Assembly (NCBI RefSeq): GCF_040954835.1 | Contig: NC_090723.1 | Location: 8,752,001 to 8,816,000 of the forward strand | Origin: Lepisosteus oculatus | Lineage: Eukaryota; Chordata; Actinopteri; Semionotiformes; Lepisosteidae | Length of the DNA stretch: 64,000 nucleotides | Direction: 5' to 3' | In this document: positions 1 to 14,764 of the stretch, piece after piece | Layout: each line of letters opens with the position of its first letter | Numbering within the stretch: the first letter of the stretch is position 1 | Notes under the pieces: model-generated | Told to the model about the DNA's origin: nothing | The model's input: the letters and a program-made list of their open reading frames with translations, nothing else | Databases searched by the model: none | Made by a program: the position numbers and the translations under genes

Positions 1-204
1 ATTGGTTAAGACACTCGGGGACCCCTTCAGAAACGTACTGAGTGGTGACACTGTGGTCATGCCGCTGAGATGATTGGGACTCTATAAAACACAACCACTG
101 AACTGAATGCATTGATCAACTGGAGCATCCAGGGACAAAGGAGTTCAAATGAATCCAGAGCGGGCTGCTCTCTGCCCGTCTCTCAGGGGTGTTGGGGAGC
201 TCAC

Positions 205-320
205 CTGGGCTGCTCTGCTCCTGGGACACCCTCCTCAGGATCTCCGTCTGCCTGGTGCACAAAGTCTGCAGGCGACACAGCTCCTCCGTCAGCTCTGTGT
301 AGGCCAGCGCCAGGTTCACC
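205..320 (-). CDS. tbkbp1: tbkbp1 coding exon encoding the TBK1-binding domain
   Basis: 116 bp, acceptor CCCGTCAG, donor CCCAG|GTGAGC. One base completes Gln, then VNLALAYTELTEELCRLQTL and TRQTEILRRVSQEQSSP (38 codons in all, one base left over). This aligns with the short helical TBK1/IKKε-binding domain shared by TANK, AZI2 and TBKBP1. It is the last tbkbp1 exon in the window. Confidence 0.88.
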
Positions 321-3300
321 CTGACGGGAAGCAATAGCACACAGTTAAATGAGGGGGGGTGGTCTAATTCGGGAGAGACGCAGGTCGCAGCAAGGCACAG
401 TGGTTAATGGCTTCACAGCCCCTTGCAGAAGCTGGTGCTGAGCTCTTCTGCAAACTACCACACCTGGATCGCGCCAAGCATGGCCCTATCCTGTATATAC
501 ATGAGTACAAGCACTGGTGACCCAGCCAGAGAGCCCTATACAGGACACTGACTGTTCCAAACTCCAGCCTGAGAGCAAAGGTTGGGCCTAACGACTAGGA
601 ATGAAATGAGCGAGACAGGCCTGACAGTCTCGAGACAAGTCCCACACCGATATTTTCCTTGCCAAGCCCTCACTTGATTAAGCTGATCTATGGATTTAGT
701 GCAAAAAAACATGTCCAGGTACAGTACGCACATGAGAGCCTGGTGATCTCAACATACTGTTAACTGAAGTTCAGGTGAGCAAACCGTCTGCAAATTCACA
801 AGCCCTGAAAGTAGATCCCAACCGATTGGCTGCAAACCTGTAAAACATCACCCTAGTCTCTGCAACAGATACGCTGCAGAAGAGGGAAGAAGGATGGGCA
901 AAGGCTGGTGTTGAGTGGAAAGATGTTGCTGCTGTTGGAAGACAGAGTGAAATGCTGTAGTGAGCACACCCACATGTTGCAAGGGCGCTCAAATGGAATG
1001 CAAGGGGCTACAGACAGAAAACGGGAGGCACTTCTTTACACAAAGTGGGGCAGGAGTCTGGAACAAGCTGCCCCGGCATGTTGTGGAAGATGATTTCCTG
1101 GAATTCGTCATTAACCGCTGGATGACAGTCTGCCTAGGTCGATAAACTGACACGCTCGTAAACCCCTCCTCTTAAGGAGGCTCCAGCCCTTCCTTCTTTG
1201 GTGTTTATCTCCTGCACCTCCCTCCGGTTCCTGCCCCCCGTGCTATAAAAGCCAGGCGTTCCTGCCAATCCGGGCTCAGCCTTGGAAGATGGACGTCCGG
1301 AAGCTCGCCTACCAGCGAGTCCAGGAGCGACTCGACAGCATCGGCTTCACAACGGCGTCCTGACCTTCTGGGTCCGAGATCAGGGAGCGTCTGGTCCCAT
1401 TCCCCCCTTTTATTCCCCAGACCCTCCGCCAGATCCCGCTCCGGCTTTTAACTCTGTTTGTCTGTGTCAGGATGGATCTCCCGGTTTTGGACATTGGATC
1501 ATTCTTGGATTTGCTATGGACACCCCCCCCGAGTCCTTTCTTTCTAATGCACCACTAACTTAAACCAGGTGTTTCAAATTTAAAATCAGTATGCTATTAA
1601 GAATCTGGAAGACTGTAAAGGCATTTGGAATTTTACTTCAATTGTGTGTGAAGTCTTGCATTTCTAGGATGTTTGAATTTGAACAGTTTATTATTGTTCT
1701 TGTACAGTCTGATGGTTTTATAGCAGTGTGAGACGTGTGTGGAACACACAATATAAATGTTGTTGTTGCTGCTCAAGTTCCAAACTGCTTCTAATTGTAG
1801 GAGTCTAATATGAAGAATCCTGTGAAGATGGAGATCAGACTTCATACACTTGATCTGCTTCCTTCACTTTCATCAGAACAATATGTCCTTGCTATGAAAA
1901 TGTTTTTGAAGCTCGTAAAGGATGCTTAGAGCTAATCCCATAACTGTATTTGAATATGCATGAATATATTAGCAGAGGCAGGGAAATTTACAGTTTAAAG
2001 TAACATGTAAATTTAAAGTAAAAGTAGTCCACCGCAGCTACAAGTTACTTGTGTAAAGAATTACTTTTTAAAATTAAAATAATATATTGTTTCACATGGT
2101 AATTACATATACTTCATACTGTAGATCACTATATTTTAAAATCCCCCTTACACAAGTAACTATAATTATTTTTTTAAAGTAGCTTTTACCAGATTTCTAT
2201 TTAAAATTGTGGAGAAAAAATGTTCTATTTAAAATAATGGAAGAACCCACTTTATGTCGTACCAGAAAGGCAGATTATTGTTGTTCGGACGGGTTTTCAT
2301 AATCCCTGTGCAGGACATGTTAGAGTATGAACGGGCTTACAGAATGTGTATGTTCAGGCCTGGGTGTGAGGAATTCATGGGTTTGAGAACAAACACCAGG
2401 CTTCTAAAAACTGGGATGTTGATTGTTTAAAAGCAAACTGCTATCCAACAGGGCACAGTGGCAAAACAGGTAAATTAACCATCAAGCCAAATAAGTGTGA
2501 AAAGAGAAAAGACCATTACCATTTTTTAGATGTTGTCAAGAACTGTGATAAGGTGCTGTCTGATATTTAACCCAGTTAACGCATCTCTTAAAGATACGAA
2601 GGTGATGTTTTTAATAACCTTTAACGCGAGCATGAGACCCTCTGTCTTTAAGGGTCAATCCCAAAGCACAGAGCAGGCCTGATGAAAAACAGATTTTAAA
2701 GGACGGAAGCCAGTGAGGATGTAACTGGATCAAAACCTGGCGCGGCAACGCCACAGCCTTTTCAGAAAGATACCCACTGCCCCGGCGTGTGCAAAACTGC
2801 AGTGCTGTGTTAAAGGGGTGGGCTTGTCTGCAGTCCCAGCTCAGATGCACAGTCCCAGCTGAACCTTGTACCCACCCTTGAAGAAACCCACTTCTAAAAA
2901 GGGACAAAGCTGGGAACAAGCCAAGTTAGAATCGGCATAGCCCTGTTCACAGAGCTGTTTTTATTTTCCCAAATGTACCAGCTACCTAAAGATATCATAT
3001 CACACACAAAACGGGAATATCTGAAACTGGATATGTGCCAGGCTGTTAGAAAACACTGAATCATTTTCTGTTCTTGGGCAATCATTTGTGTGCCTCTTCA
3101 CAGTGTGTGCTGGAATTGTGGACAGGACAGGAGAGACCTTAAAATTCCTGGTGTGCCCCACTTCAGTCACTCTTAAAGACTGGGGGACACTTGCCGATCA
3201 TGTAAGCAAGTAATCTGTTCACTTAGGAGATAACCTATAACCCCTGCAGGACTGGTGCTACTGAAGACCCAGGGGGTTCATCCCTGATTTAAAGAATCCA

Positions 3301-6300
3301 ATAAAATAAAAATAAGAAAATAAAATACACCAGTGAAGATATAATTCCCTACCCTGTTTTCAATTTGAAAGCGTGCAAGACCAGTGATCTTAATTTTTGC
3401 ACCAGGACCCGTTTATTGAATTAAAAAAAAAGTTTCAAATTTGTATTTTATTTTGGAAGTTTATTTTTTTTATTATTTCTTCATCACACGAGGCAGTAGT
3501 TACTCTCCCTGAAAAAGCTGCTGGCCTCCCCGACTCTTCAGTGCCCCCAAGTCCTCTCTGCCCTACGAGGGGGGTCTGCGCGGAACCAGATCTGTCTTAA
3601 GGTCTTTAGTTTTGCAACGTAGTCAGGTGTAATGCAAGCTCTGCAGAAAACCAGACATGGCTAATTACAGCTTCCACCAGTTTAATTCTGACTAATCTCT
3701 TCCTGTGCACCATGTCCCTCCTAACAAGTAAAAGTGATTTTCATGTTCGAATTCTTAATGTAAATATTCTTAAATGAAGAATATTTGCACATGTTTACAC
3801 AAAAGACATGTTTTGCTGCCATTTCATGATTCAAAATGATCACTCATCTAATTTAAGGGCTTTTTTTTCTCTCTTCTGTAAATGATGAGGCAAGTCCGCT
3901 ATCAGTCTATCTGTGGAGGGAGACAGAGGTAGGTGGAATGCGTGATAGAGACAAGCACACCGATAATGACTTGCTCAGCCTCGATAAGCACTTTCTTATC
4001 TGATCGCTCAAACCAATTTCAGAAAACATGCTTGTATTTTATTATAACCTGACTCAATCTGCCTAATTGTGCCGCTGAAACCAAGATATTTCACTCGATA
4101 AGGACAGCGAGCAGCCAAGCTTCGCCTGAACATGGAATAAAAACACACCGTGATGTCTCGTTACAAAAACCACTGCTGGATTTTACATGAAAAAAAGAGC
4201 GAGAGAGGGGAAAAAGTGCCTGGAGTAGGCAGTCTATCTCTGTTTGCATATGCCCTTACAAAACACACGTACCTCTGATTCATCCTGAACACTTCTGGGC
4301 CAAGAGAGAAAAGTGCTCAGATATCATACTTGATTTAAAATAAGGAGACAAACTCCTGGATCAGCTACATCAGTAAGAGAAAACTACACAAAGAGAAGTT
4401 CTCTGATTTGGACAGCATTTCTTTTTGAGAAACAAGGATGAGATGTCCAGTAAATCCTCCAGATAATGATTTATTTATACTCTCCTGGTTGAATTTAAGG
4501 GAAACATTATCCCTTGCTATTATTTTTACTTAATAACAGGTAAATGTTTTGTAACAGCATGATGAATGCCTGCCGCCTCGATCGTGGGATGTTATCGGAA
4601 GCCCCTGATTGATCAGACTGAGGAAGAGTGTGGTTAAAGAGGGCAGACTGACGTCCTCCACTAGTATATCCGCCCAGGGGTCAGTCTCATCATCTGACTG
4701 AGTGGACAGCTTTATTCAGAAAGCAAAACCTTGAAAACAAATAAACACCTCTAAAGCTACTGAAAATGAACGACTGGGGTTTTATATAAATTCAGAAATG
4801 TACCCAGCACTCTTTTTTTAAGCAAAGCACATGCCTCCCTCAATTTAGTGTCTTTAAATGAAACAAATTGACCGCTGTCTATGTGCTGTGAATAAATGCA
4901 ATTATTTTCATTAAATTCACCTTACAATAAATCTAAATAAGACCTTGACTCTGGCATGTCTTATTTACTGGCTTTCTAAATATTTAAACAATATTTGTAT
5001 TCACACATGCAAAAAAAAAAACAATCCTAACAGCAATCACAAAATAAACGTTATAAAGACGATAAAATGCACACAGGGCACTGAACTGCTCGTGGGTCTG
5101 CTGAAGTATGACGGTCTTATTGACAGTCTGGGAAAGACTGCAGACAAGTACTGCAGGAAACAATCAGAAAAACTATTGAAAACAAAACACTTGGATTATC
5201 TTCAAAATGAACCAAGATGTTGTCCCAGCTTGAGGATTACATTGCCTGTAACTCTTAAGGACAAGTGCTGGTTTTGAAGTGTGAATGATGGGGTCTTGGT
5301 TCTGACGCACCGGTTCGGGTGAAGCAGGTCATTTTTGGAGGACTGGCAGCCGAAGCGTCTGTGAACTGCAGAGCCTCCCCTTTCGCTGTGAGGACCGAGT
5401 GTGCACCACAGAGGCAGATCTGCTGGCTTCTCCGGGCTCAGCAGGCGAGAGACGAGCCCCACTCCGACACCCAGCGCATCGGTGTGCGGGAGTGCGCGGC
5501 GCGGGGGCGAGCGCGCTGGAGAGCGAGGTACGGAGCGTGTGCGCGCAGACGCGAGCCAGAGAGGGCTGAAGCCGGCTTCAAATACACAGCACTCACAAAT
5601 TAAACGTTACAGGAATTTTATGGCAAAATGGCAAAATGCTGTTTTTTTTTGTAAGGGATAAACATTCAGATCAGATGAATCACAGCTTTGTTGTTGTTTT
5701 TTTCCACGCTCACAAAGCGCCACAGGAGGAAGCGTCTTCGAGGGCTGAGCTCGGTTATGACACATCTCTGTAACGGATTTAAGAAAGCCGCGACTCGGTA
5801 TTGCTGATGAGATTCATTCTGCTGTTATTTCTCCGCGTTCTTTTTTTTCTGCATTGACTGCCGGGGTGACTGAATCATCAACAGCCTACTCTGAACCCCC
5901 CACAACCACCCAAAATAAAAAGTTCATTTACACGCGAATTGCAGAAATAAGGCGCGCTACAAACTCTGGATCTCTCCTGCTTCTCTGTTGCAAACGGCCC
6001 AGCCTTGAACACTTTATCCCCCACGAACACCAGCACCACTCGCTGACCGATCCACCCGGGAACCCCGTAGAGACAGACGGCAGCTGTGAGCTTTTCTGCC
6101 GTTTTCCTGCTCCATCCGGAACATCAGAGCTGAGCCAAGCCGTGCTGATGGGACAGTCACAGGCAGAATACAGCCCTTGTACTGAAAAAACACTACCTGA
6201 ACACCACATCTGCATTTGTGCGATCTAAAGAACAGATTTATCACCTTTTATTAGTATTCTAATTATTTTTGAATTAGGCATACCAATCAGCTCATCTGCA

Positions 6301-9300
6301 CTGCTCGTACAGAGGTCTCCAATTCCCCGTCTACAATAATTTATCACACTATTTCCTAGTATTTTTTAAAAACAACTTGGGGACTGGATTCCTGTTTGTC
6401 ATACTTGAATAAAGCCAGATTACTCATGACTGTAAGCAAATGAGCAAGATCAACCACAATACTGCATCTTCAAATGAGCTTTGACTGCCAAGAAATATTT
6501 TAATCTTTGCCACAAAATGTAGAGGAAACTGCACAATCTTTCAGAGCAGCACATTAACCCTGATATGTTTCCTAACACACAAGGCTCTTTCTTCTGTCTT
6601 GCAACATTTGCTTCAGGTTGCTGATGTATTAAATGTATTAAAATCAGTCAGGTGTTACCAAGACGTTTACAATATGCCCCAGGTTTAAGCAAAGCCAGCT
6701 CTGTATTAAATACTATTAGCACAGGAAAGGCTGGAGTATTACAGGAATTTATTAAACACTTCAGACAATTCTCCCCAGCCTGGTGGTCTTCAACTGGTTG
6801 CAGTTAAGAAAACAAGAGATGTTATTTTTAGGCTAACAGAGGTCTTCCAAAAAAGGTGTAATAACCCACAGACTGCAAAATTGCTCATGTACTTCCCATC
6901 TACAAAAATACTGAAGTAAAGTCATTAGTGACCTATAAGTTTCACTTTCTTTATACGTAATGTTATAAAGGAATGATTAAATGAGAAGATCTGTAGGGGT
7001 ATAATTAACTAACTTGCTTAATCACCTGAACAAGCAGTTATGGGTACAAACAGAGCATGTACAGTGATGTACTAATTCAATCAGAAGGTTACAGGATGAA
7101 GGCCCTCATAAAGGATTAATTATCCAATTGCATTCAAGGTAAGGCATGTTTCGGGATTGAGAACTGGGTAATGGACAGGAAACAGTAGAGATGATGGGCA
7201 AGTGTGGATCCATGATTGTATAGACGAAAGACTGGACAAGTTTGCTTACAGCCAGGTGAACCAACTGGGGTAAAATACCTGACTCAAGGTACAGCTGCAG
7301 GGACTCGAACCCACAGCCCACCAGCTATGGGTCCAGAGCCTTACCCACTTGTCCTAATGAACTACATACATGGGCCAAAGGGGCTCCTCTCCTTTCTTCT
7401 ATTCAGTTTGCCTCTCTAGATAACATCCATCCCGAATTACAAAGCCAGCCACCCAGGTGTTGTGTACAGACTATAAATTTGCATCTTTAGCCTTATGGTT
7501 ATTTTAAGAGAACTAGTTTAGCACTTCTCAATGGGCTAAGCTTTTGCTGGTAAACAGAGCCCTTGGCACAACTCAAACAAACCACACACTCAAATGCTCT
7601 GTAAAAACAAAATTATTGACAGTTTTCGAAGTGCAAATGAGTATGTGGTTTGCTCTCTGCTACCACCAGTTTGACTGCAGAGCAAGAGAACTGTACAGGA
7701 AAACTACTGCTGATAGAGAAGGTAATTCGCTTTCTGCTAGATCACACTGTTTTTGATCAATCCCTAACCTAACAGGACAAGAACACACAATGCCCTGGTA
7801 GGAAACAACATCAAAGAAAACTACTTGACGAGAAACGCGACTATTCATCTATCTGTTCTGAATTTAAAAGTGGAGAATGACAGTTTCTCTTAACAACAAA
7901 GTTCCCAGCTCCAATATGAGCCTCCGTTATGATTTCAAAGGACCAATTCATACACAATTCAGAAATTCCCCCATTGAGATTGATGCATTCTGTGCTTGAG
8001 ATGACATTAAAGTAGATCAAAATCACATTAATTCTTCTAAACTGGAATCACAACAAAAAAAACATTGCTGAAACATTTCTCAGAAAAAAAGAATGACAGA
8101 ACTGTGGGTCAGTCAGTTATATACGATTTAATGGACCAAACTACAATATCTTAATCAGATCAGTCTCTGTATAGTCAGCGAGTTATTTATATACGCAATG
8201 ACGTGTACATTTTCTGGAACGTACTGAGACTATTTCACTTTTCTGGAGAGAATCACATACAGCAACACAGCTAATAAACCCCCTTTGAAAAAAACAGACT
8301 CAGTGCTCAATTATTTCATGGACTTTCGTAGGAGAAATTATGTAATGCAGACAGGTCTTCCATTGAAATGAAGATGCCTTGGTCTGGAAAAGATATTCAG
8401 CACACAGCGTCTGTTGTCATTTCTCTGAAAGGAGTGTCAGACTATCAGGTGGAATTCCAAACTGTGCTCCTATTTAAGGTTTCCCTGAAAGCAGTTTTGT
8501 TTCAAATGAGGTATGGAAAAAGTGGATTTTGGTTTTTAGTGGAGCAAAAACCACTAAAAGTGGAGCAACAGGGTGAAGGAAGCTGTCCCGTTGTCCTGGT
8601 AGTGTTGTGTGTGCTGTAATTACAGCCTTTCATTTATTCAACTGTAATCAGTCCTCCAAAAATTCAATCTACATTCTGTTTCTGCCGATTTTGTCTCCTT
8701 TAACACATTTCGATGAGCTCGCCAATTTGCAAACCCCTAATTCTTCCTGAGCAGCACTGTCGGAGCCACTCCTGCATCCCTGCAGGCTCTCCAGCACACA
8801 GTTTCTAGAAGTGCAGCGTGCTTCCTGGGCAAAGTCACCCCTAGGCTACGCTCAAACACCCCTGACATGGGGCTTCAGCACAAACCCAGCGCTGCCGCCT
8901 CCCAGGGCAAAAGACAAGAGCAGCCCCGCTCCCGGTCGCCCCGGTCTCCGGTTTCCCTCGCTCGGCCCTGTCGCGCCTCCTGCCACTGTGGCTCTGCCCC
9001 TCCCCCTCGTCTGCCACCAGCACGACGCGAGACACTGGTTCGCCGTTCCTGGAAAAGCCGCCTCTCCATCTCGCACCATCTCCGCACGTTCCACGTGAAA
9101 ACAGACACGCACCACCGTCTGTACTTACAGCTCAGCGCCCCTGGGTCCGTAGCTGGCGCAGAGAGAGAGAGAAGCAGGCCTGTGCCCCCCCCCCCCCCTT
9201 AATCGGGGTAACCAAGCCACTGCAGGAGCCTGAGGTCTCTTGCCCGTCCTACCCAGGGAGCTTTTGCACGCTCAGCCCGAGTGGAGTTCAGGGAGACAGT

Positions 9301-12300
9301 CTGAACTCTGAGCCTGCTCGGTGCTGCTATTTATTGACCAGAATGTTTGAGCTGTCGACTGTACATTTTCACACTTCTCTTCTCACCCCCCCACCAACAC
9401 TCCCTAAAAGATCCTGACTGAGCAACACCGAATGCTATGTTCTGCGCTCTGCATTATATCACACGTGTGAACACCTTTTCTGAGCGTGTTGCTGCCTGCC
9501 AGCACACACCTTCCGCTGGGGAGCAGAGAGCAAGGCCTTGCGCCTGCTGATCGATGGCTGCAACGACCTGGGGAGGCTGTCGCACTCTTCTGTGTGTGTG
9601 TGTGTGTGTGTGTGATTCAAGCACGTGAAAGAGAAATATGTCCTTGTGCTGGGCAAAGGTTCTAGAAAGGGAGGACTGGGTTACCTTGCATTGCTCACTT
9701 CAGATGCAAGCGTTCTTGCGTTTGTTTTGCACTGGTTCAGCAGTGAGGTTTGCACAGCTGGCCTGGTGCTCATATCAGTCACCAGTGCCTTCAATAACTC
9801 TTCGCTCCCTGAGCCTGCTGCAACACCGCTCATCGGGTTACAACTGGGTGACGGTACAGCGACAGATCTTTCAAGAGACCTGCAATGCTCGCAGGAAGGC
9901 TGTGCTCAATAATCAGACCATGGATCGGGCTTCTTCATTGACTACCTGAACCCGAGCCCCTTTCCTGAACCTGGGAGACAGGCCAATCGAGAGCCAGGCC
10001 TGCTCTGTGTCATTCTCCTGGCACGTCAGAAAGCCTTCACGCAGAGCAGCCCACACACACACACTCGCAGGCATTATTGTGTCTGGGTGGCGGGCGCGGA
10101 GTCACATGACCACCTGCACTGTACCCAGCAGCGTTTTCACATTCGACCACAGAGCCGCCACGAACTGGCAAGGCAGTGGCAGGGACTGTGATGGGGCACT
10201 GAGCTAGACCCAGGGCTGACTGATCGCCTGGCGTTTCTTATCTCGCGGTGGGGAGGTATGTAATATAGCAACCGAGAAACATCTAGTGAGCCAGTCAAAA
10301 TCTGGGTGCTCATCCCACGTGTCTGACACCTCGATGCCAGTGGTGCCAATTAAAAAAAAAAGTTCTCAAAACTAAACTGAGAAACACAAATGGAACAAAC
10401 CAATTTTTTTTTTTTAAAGCGGCTCTTATTCTCCAGTCAAAGGCTTAAATAAAGACTGGTTGAGAGTGAAACTTACAGGGCTTTCCTTTTAGCAGAAAAT
10501 CAATACCATTTAATTTTTATCTCCCCTCCCCTTTATGAGGTCTTGATGGCTTATCACAACTACCTCCTAAACAAATACAGTTCTTTCAAGAACATACAAA
10601 GAAGAGGAGGCTATCCAACCCATTGAGCCCATTCGGTTGCTAGTAGCTTACTGACCTGATGGTGCCATCTAGCTGTTTCTTCAATGTTACAGCTGATACC
10701 CTGCGGACAACATGGTTTGGCAACTTGTTCCTGACACCCACCACCCTTTGCGTAAATAAGTGCTGCCAGTTTGCCTTTCTTCCCCACTTGTGCCCTATGT
10801 GCTTATTTTACCCCTGGGTTCTCGGTTTTTCCAGTCAATTCTGTTGGCAAAAATACAAAAAACACCAGGGAGATACTGAAAAGGGCAAGTCCTCTCAATC
10901 AATGCATGCTCAATACTGAGGAGCCTCAGTTTCTTTAACCTATGTGCATGACATTCCTGTCTGACTTGGAATCATTCGGGCTGATCCTTTTTGAAAGTGT
11001 AATAGTCTTTTTATAATATTGGGATCAAAACAGCACACGATATTCTAACCAAGGTCTGTCTAGTGCTCTGTATGACCTTAACATTACTTTTGCAATATTA
11101 CATGACTTTTTCTGTTGTCTATAAAGGGGTGACAAACTGAATGCTGGGATACTTTCAAAAAGACAAACTAACCAGTAATAGAGTCCACCTCTTCAATCCT
11201 CTACAAACTCAAAAGCTCTGAATACCGGCAAGACAACTGCTTGAAAGAGAAAGACATACGTCAGAACCTTCGTCTCCATTCAGAGCCCCACGCGTTCTGA
11301 CAGAACTCCACTCCCTACAGTGGAGCATTTTCCTCTCCTCACTGCTATCATTCACTTCTAAAAAACGACCGTGCTTACAAGAACTGCAAAACAACAATAA
11401 AAACGCTCCGACAGAAAACTGCAAAGTCAGGGGGAGGGGAGGTAGCCAGTTTCCTCCTCAAATAAGAAATGACTCACTTCTGGAAAGAGTGATTGTCTGA
11501 GTGCAGCCCGAACAAGGATATGTGCCATGTTTCATTGCATCAGATCGCTCAGTCTACGACTTCTAGACTTTTTTTTTTGCATGGGGCTTTTAAGCCCACT
11601 CCCCAATCTCTTTCTCCACATTTTTGTCTTCTGTCTGTAAGCCACAAGGAACTGGATGTGCCACCTGATAAGCAAAAAGTTCAGTGACAGTACGATAGCA
11701 GAGGTGTCACTTCCTCCTTCCCATGAGAACCGAAGTCTCACCAGTACCGGTCGGCTCTCCTTCACACACGGAGAGCCGTGCATCGTGGGACTGCACTGTA
11801 AAAGCAAAAGAAAATCTCAGCCAGGCACTCCTTTTCACACATTCAGGTGCCGACTAAACCGAGCCACAGAGGAAAAGCTCAGCAAAGCACTGCGTCAAGG
11901 TGCGTTTTGATGTGTACAATGGGCTACTTTTTGCAGACCCTAGTTGCCAGAGTTTTTAAGGCTTCGCTCATCTAAGCCAGGCTTAGGCGGATCAAGATGA
12001 GGGATGACGTGGAAGTCAAAGTCCAGCTGTCAGAAATAATGTTTCAAAATGTCTGAAGACTGAACGCACTCTAGTTCTAAAACCAAAAACGCATCACAAA
12101 CGAGAGGAGGCAACTGGATACTGAAGGGCCGGAGGACCTCATCCAGCTGTCTTTAACTGAAAGATTCCCGGATATCGGATTCAATCACATGGCTTGTTCC
12201 AGACTCCCACACCCCTTTGTGTAAAGAAGCGGCTCTTGTTTTCAGTCTTCCACTTGATTCCCCCTAGTTTACACCTGTGCCCGCTGGTCCGTACATCACT

Positions 12301-14726
12301 TCTGATCCAGAAGACGTCCTCTGTGTTAACTTTGACAGCGATATCAAGGAGCTTGAGCACTAGAATCAGGTAGCCTAACTGTTCAAGGTCATAGACTAGA
12401 GGAACAGGCTGAGCCCTGTGACCCAGATGTTGCCTCTCTGAGCCCGAGCTGCACCCCTTCCCTAGCAGTCATATACTAATGGGAACAGCGCTGCTGTTAT
12501 ACGGCGGATCACAGCCAGCCCAGGTTGCTGAGCTCGCAGTGCACCAAAAAAACGAACAGCTCAGATAGGTGGGTATGTCAGGGGGGTGTCAGCAGACCCT
12601 CAATCTCCCTCTGCAGCGCATAGGGTGGCTATTCAACAATAACTGACGAGTCCAAATGCATTTGAAATGACTGGCTGTATGCAAGCAAGATGAGGCGTGT
12701 TTACTCGAGATGAAGCTTCACAGATTCGTGGCCTTAAAAGGGTCTGAGCTACAGAGTTGGGCTCCCTCACATCTCCCTGTTAAAACCGGGCAGGAAAACC
12801 AACGAGCTGGATGTTGAAGAATGTTTCTTGGGGGCTGGGGTCTGGGGAGAGCCCGCCTGCAGGGGGCCTGCAAGGTGGTGGAAGAGTGGGTTTTTTTTTT
12901 TTCACTTACTGCTCATCTCCAGCTTTCTTTATCCACTCCACATCGCACTGCTCGCACGGGCCCGCCATCTCCTGCAGGGACAGCACAAGGCGAGCCGAGG
13001 TTGCGTTCCCATCCCGCCTGACGACGGCGGCCGGCGGCGGGGCCGCGCCCCCCCCGGGTCTCACCTGCTGCCTCTGCAGCTCCCCCTGCAGGCGCTCGCA
13101 CTCCGCCTTCAGCTCCGCCTCCCGCCGGCACGCCCCCTGCGCTTCGTGCCGCGCCCCCTCCAGCTCCGCCTCCAGGCGCTGCAGCTTCAGGTCCGAGAGG
13201 GCGTCCAGGCTGCGGGAGCTCTGCAGCATCAGGGACGGGCAGTCGAGCACTGAGGACACACCCAGCAGCGCCACACGGCTCAGAACCCGCGCTCGAGGGA
13301 GTCACGCGGCGGCGACCACACGCGGAGATTAACCGCCTGGGCTGGGCGGCACGGCGGGGCAGTGGTTAGCTCCGCTGCCTTGCAGAGCCAGGGTCCTGGG
13401 TTCAACTGAGGATGAGGGGTGCTGTCTGTGTGGAGTTTGCATGTTCTCCCCAGGTTTGAGTAGGTTTCCTCCAGGCGCTCTGGTTTCCTCCCACAGCCCA
13501 AATAATACGCTGGCCCGGTGAATTGGCCGTGGTGTTTCTGTGTCTGGTTGTGCCCTGCGATGAAGTGGCGTCCTGTCCAGGGTGTGCCCTGCCTAGTGCC
13601 CTTTGCTTGCTGGGATAGGTCTCCTCTGCCACCTTGGATTCGATGACGTGCTTAGAAAACGGCTGTTTCCATCCCACCAAACCACTGATGAAACCTCCAA
13701 CGAGCCGCAGTTCTTGTGAAAAACAAGTATGTTTTGACGTGTGCAACCCTGTTGTCACCTGAACCCATTCTGTTCCTGAGCAAATGGCTATCCCTGTCTG
13801 CACCAAGCATTTAAGACAGAGATTTTTACACAGCGGGCAGGCAAGGCTGCTTGTCGTCAGTAAGAACTGACTGAAGTGCCTCCTTCAAAGCACTGCCACC
13901 TACTTCTGCCTGGGCTCAGTCTGTTTGCTTAAGGAGCTGACAGCGCAGCAGGGCTCAGCAGCAGAGTGCCAGCAGAACAGCACATCTTCAGACAACAAAA
14001 GAGGGCTGGGCATGACACAACTCTGCAGCTGAAGCTGCCTGCCCGAAATACCGGAGACTTGAAACATTTAAAAGAGACGGTGGACTGCTTGGGGCTCAAA
14101 ACTCAAAACACCGCTCAGAGCGCACCAGAGGACAGGAGCAGGACGTGGATTGAAGGCTGAGAAGAGGAGACTCTTCTTCATGCACAGGGTTGTGGACATA
14201 GGGCAACACTGTGGAAGCTGAGATCATTAGGTCTGTTAGCAACAAGTAACCAAACCAGCTACACAAGCTCAATGTCCCCCCTCTCATTAACAACTAATTA
14301 ACTTTCGCAGTCCTTATGTTTTTAAATGAACGGGCAGGGTGTAAAAGTTCATATATTAATCTGTACAACAGTTTGTGGTGCACAGTGGTGCAGTGTATAG
14401 TTCACAGAGCCCCGGGTTCGATTCCAGGGGCGCTGTCTGCGTGTGGGTTTCCTCCAGGTGCGCTGGTGTCCACCCACAGTCCAAAGACATGCTGGAGTTA
14501 ATTGGCTTGTGGGGAAAAAACTGGCCCGGGTGTGAGCATGTGCGTGTCTGCTCTGTCCTGTCCAGGGCGTCTGCTACCTGGCAGCTGTGGCTTACTGGGA
14601 TAGGCTGGATGAAGGGGTTAGAAAACGGATAGGTGGGCAAGACATTTGCAACCTTTGCTCGTGCACAATAACCCTGTTATAGCAGCCTCAGTGCCCTGGG
14701 TCACTGTGGGTCAGGGGTCCAATGAT

Positions 14727-14764
<38 letters not shown>

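Larger units (their letters stand above)
321..12909. other. tbkbp1 intron, 12.6 kb
   Basis: No further exon recognised. It holds dispersed-repeat fragments (about 1.0–1.14, 7.2–7.35, 10.57–11.13 and 12.1–12.4 kb), a TATA-plus-ATG module at 1.24–1.36 kb, an AT-rich block with GATA-type motifs at 3.86–4.14 kb, CpG-rich patches at 5.45–5.57 and 8.88–9.12 kb, and a (TG)n tract at 9.59 kb. The open frames here have no family resemblance I can see. Confidence 0.75.

Noticed and set aside
7240..7360. tRNA gene suggested by GGGTTCGAGTCCC on the minus strand
   Set aside because: Only the A/B-box promoter is present; no acceptor stem or cloverleaf can be formed. It is a SINE head.
12811..13332. 173-residue plus-strand frame
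   Set aside because: Antisense shadow of the GC-rich tbkbp1 exons at 12,910–13,249, which have matching phases and a family match on the minus strand.
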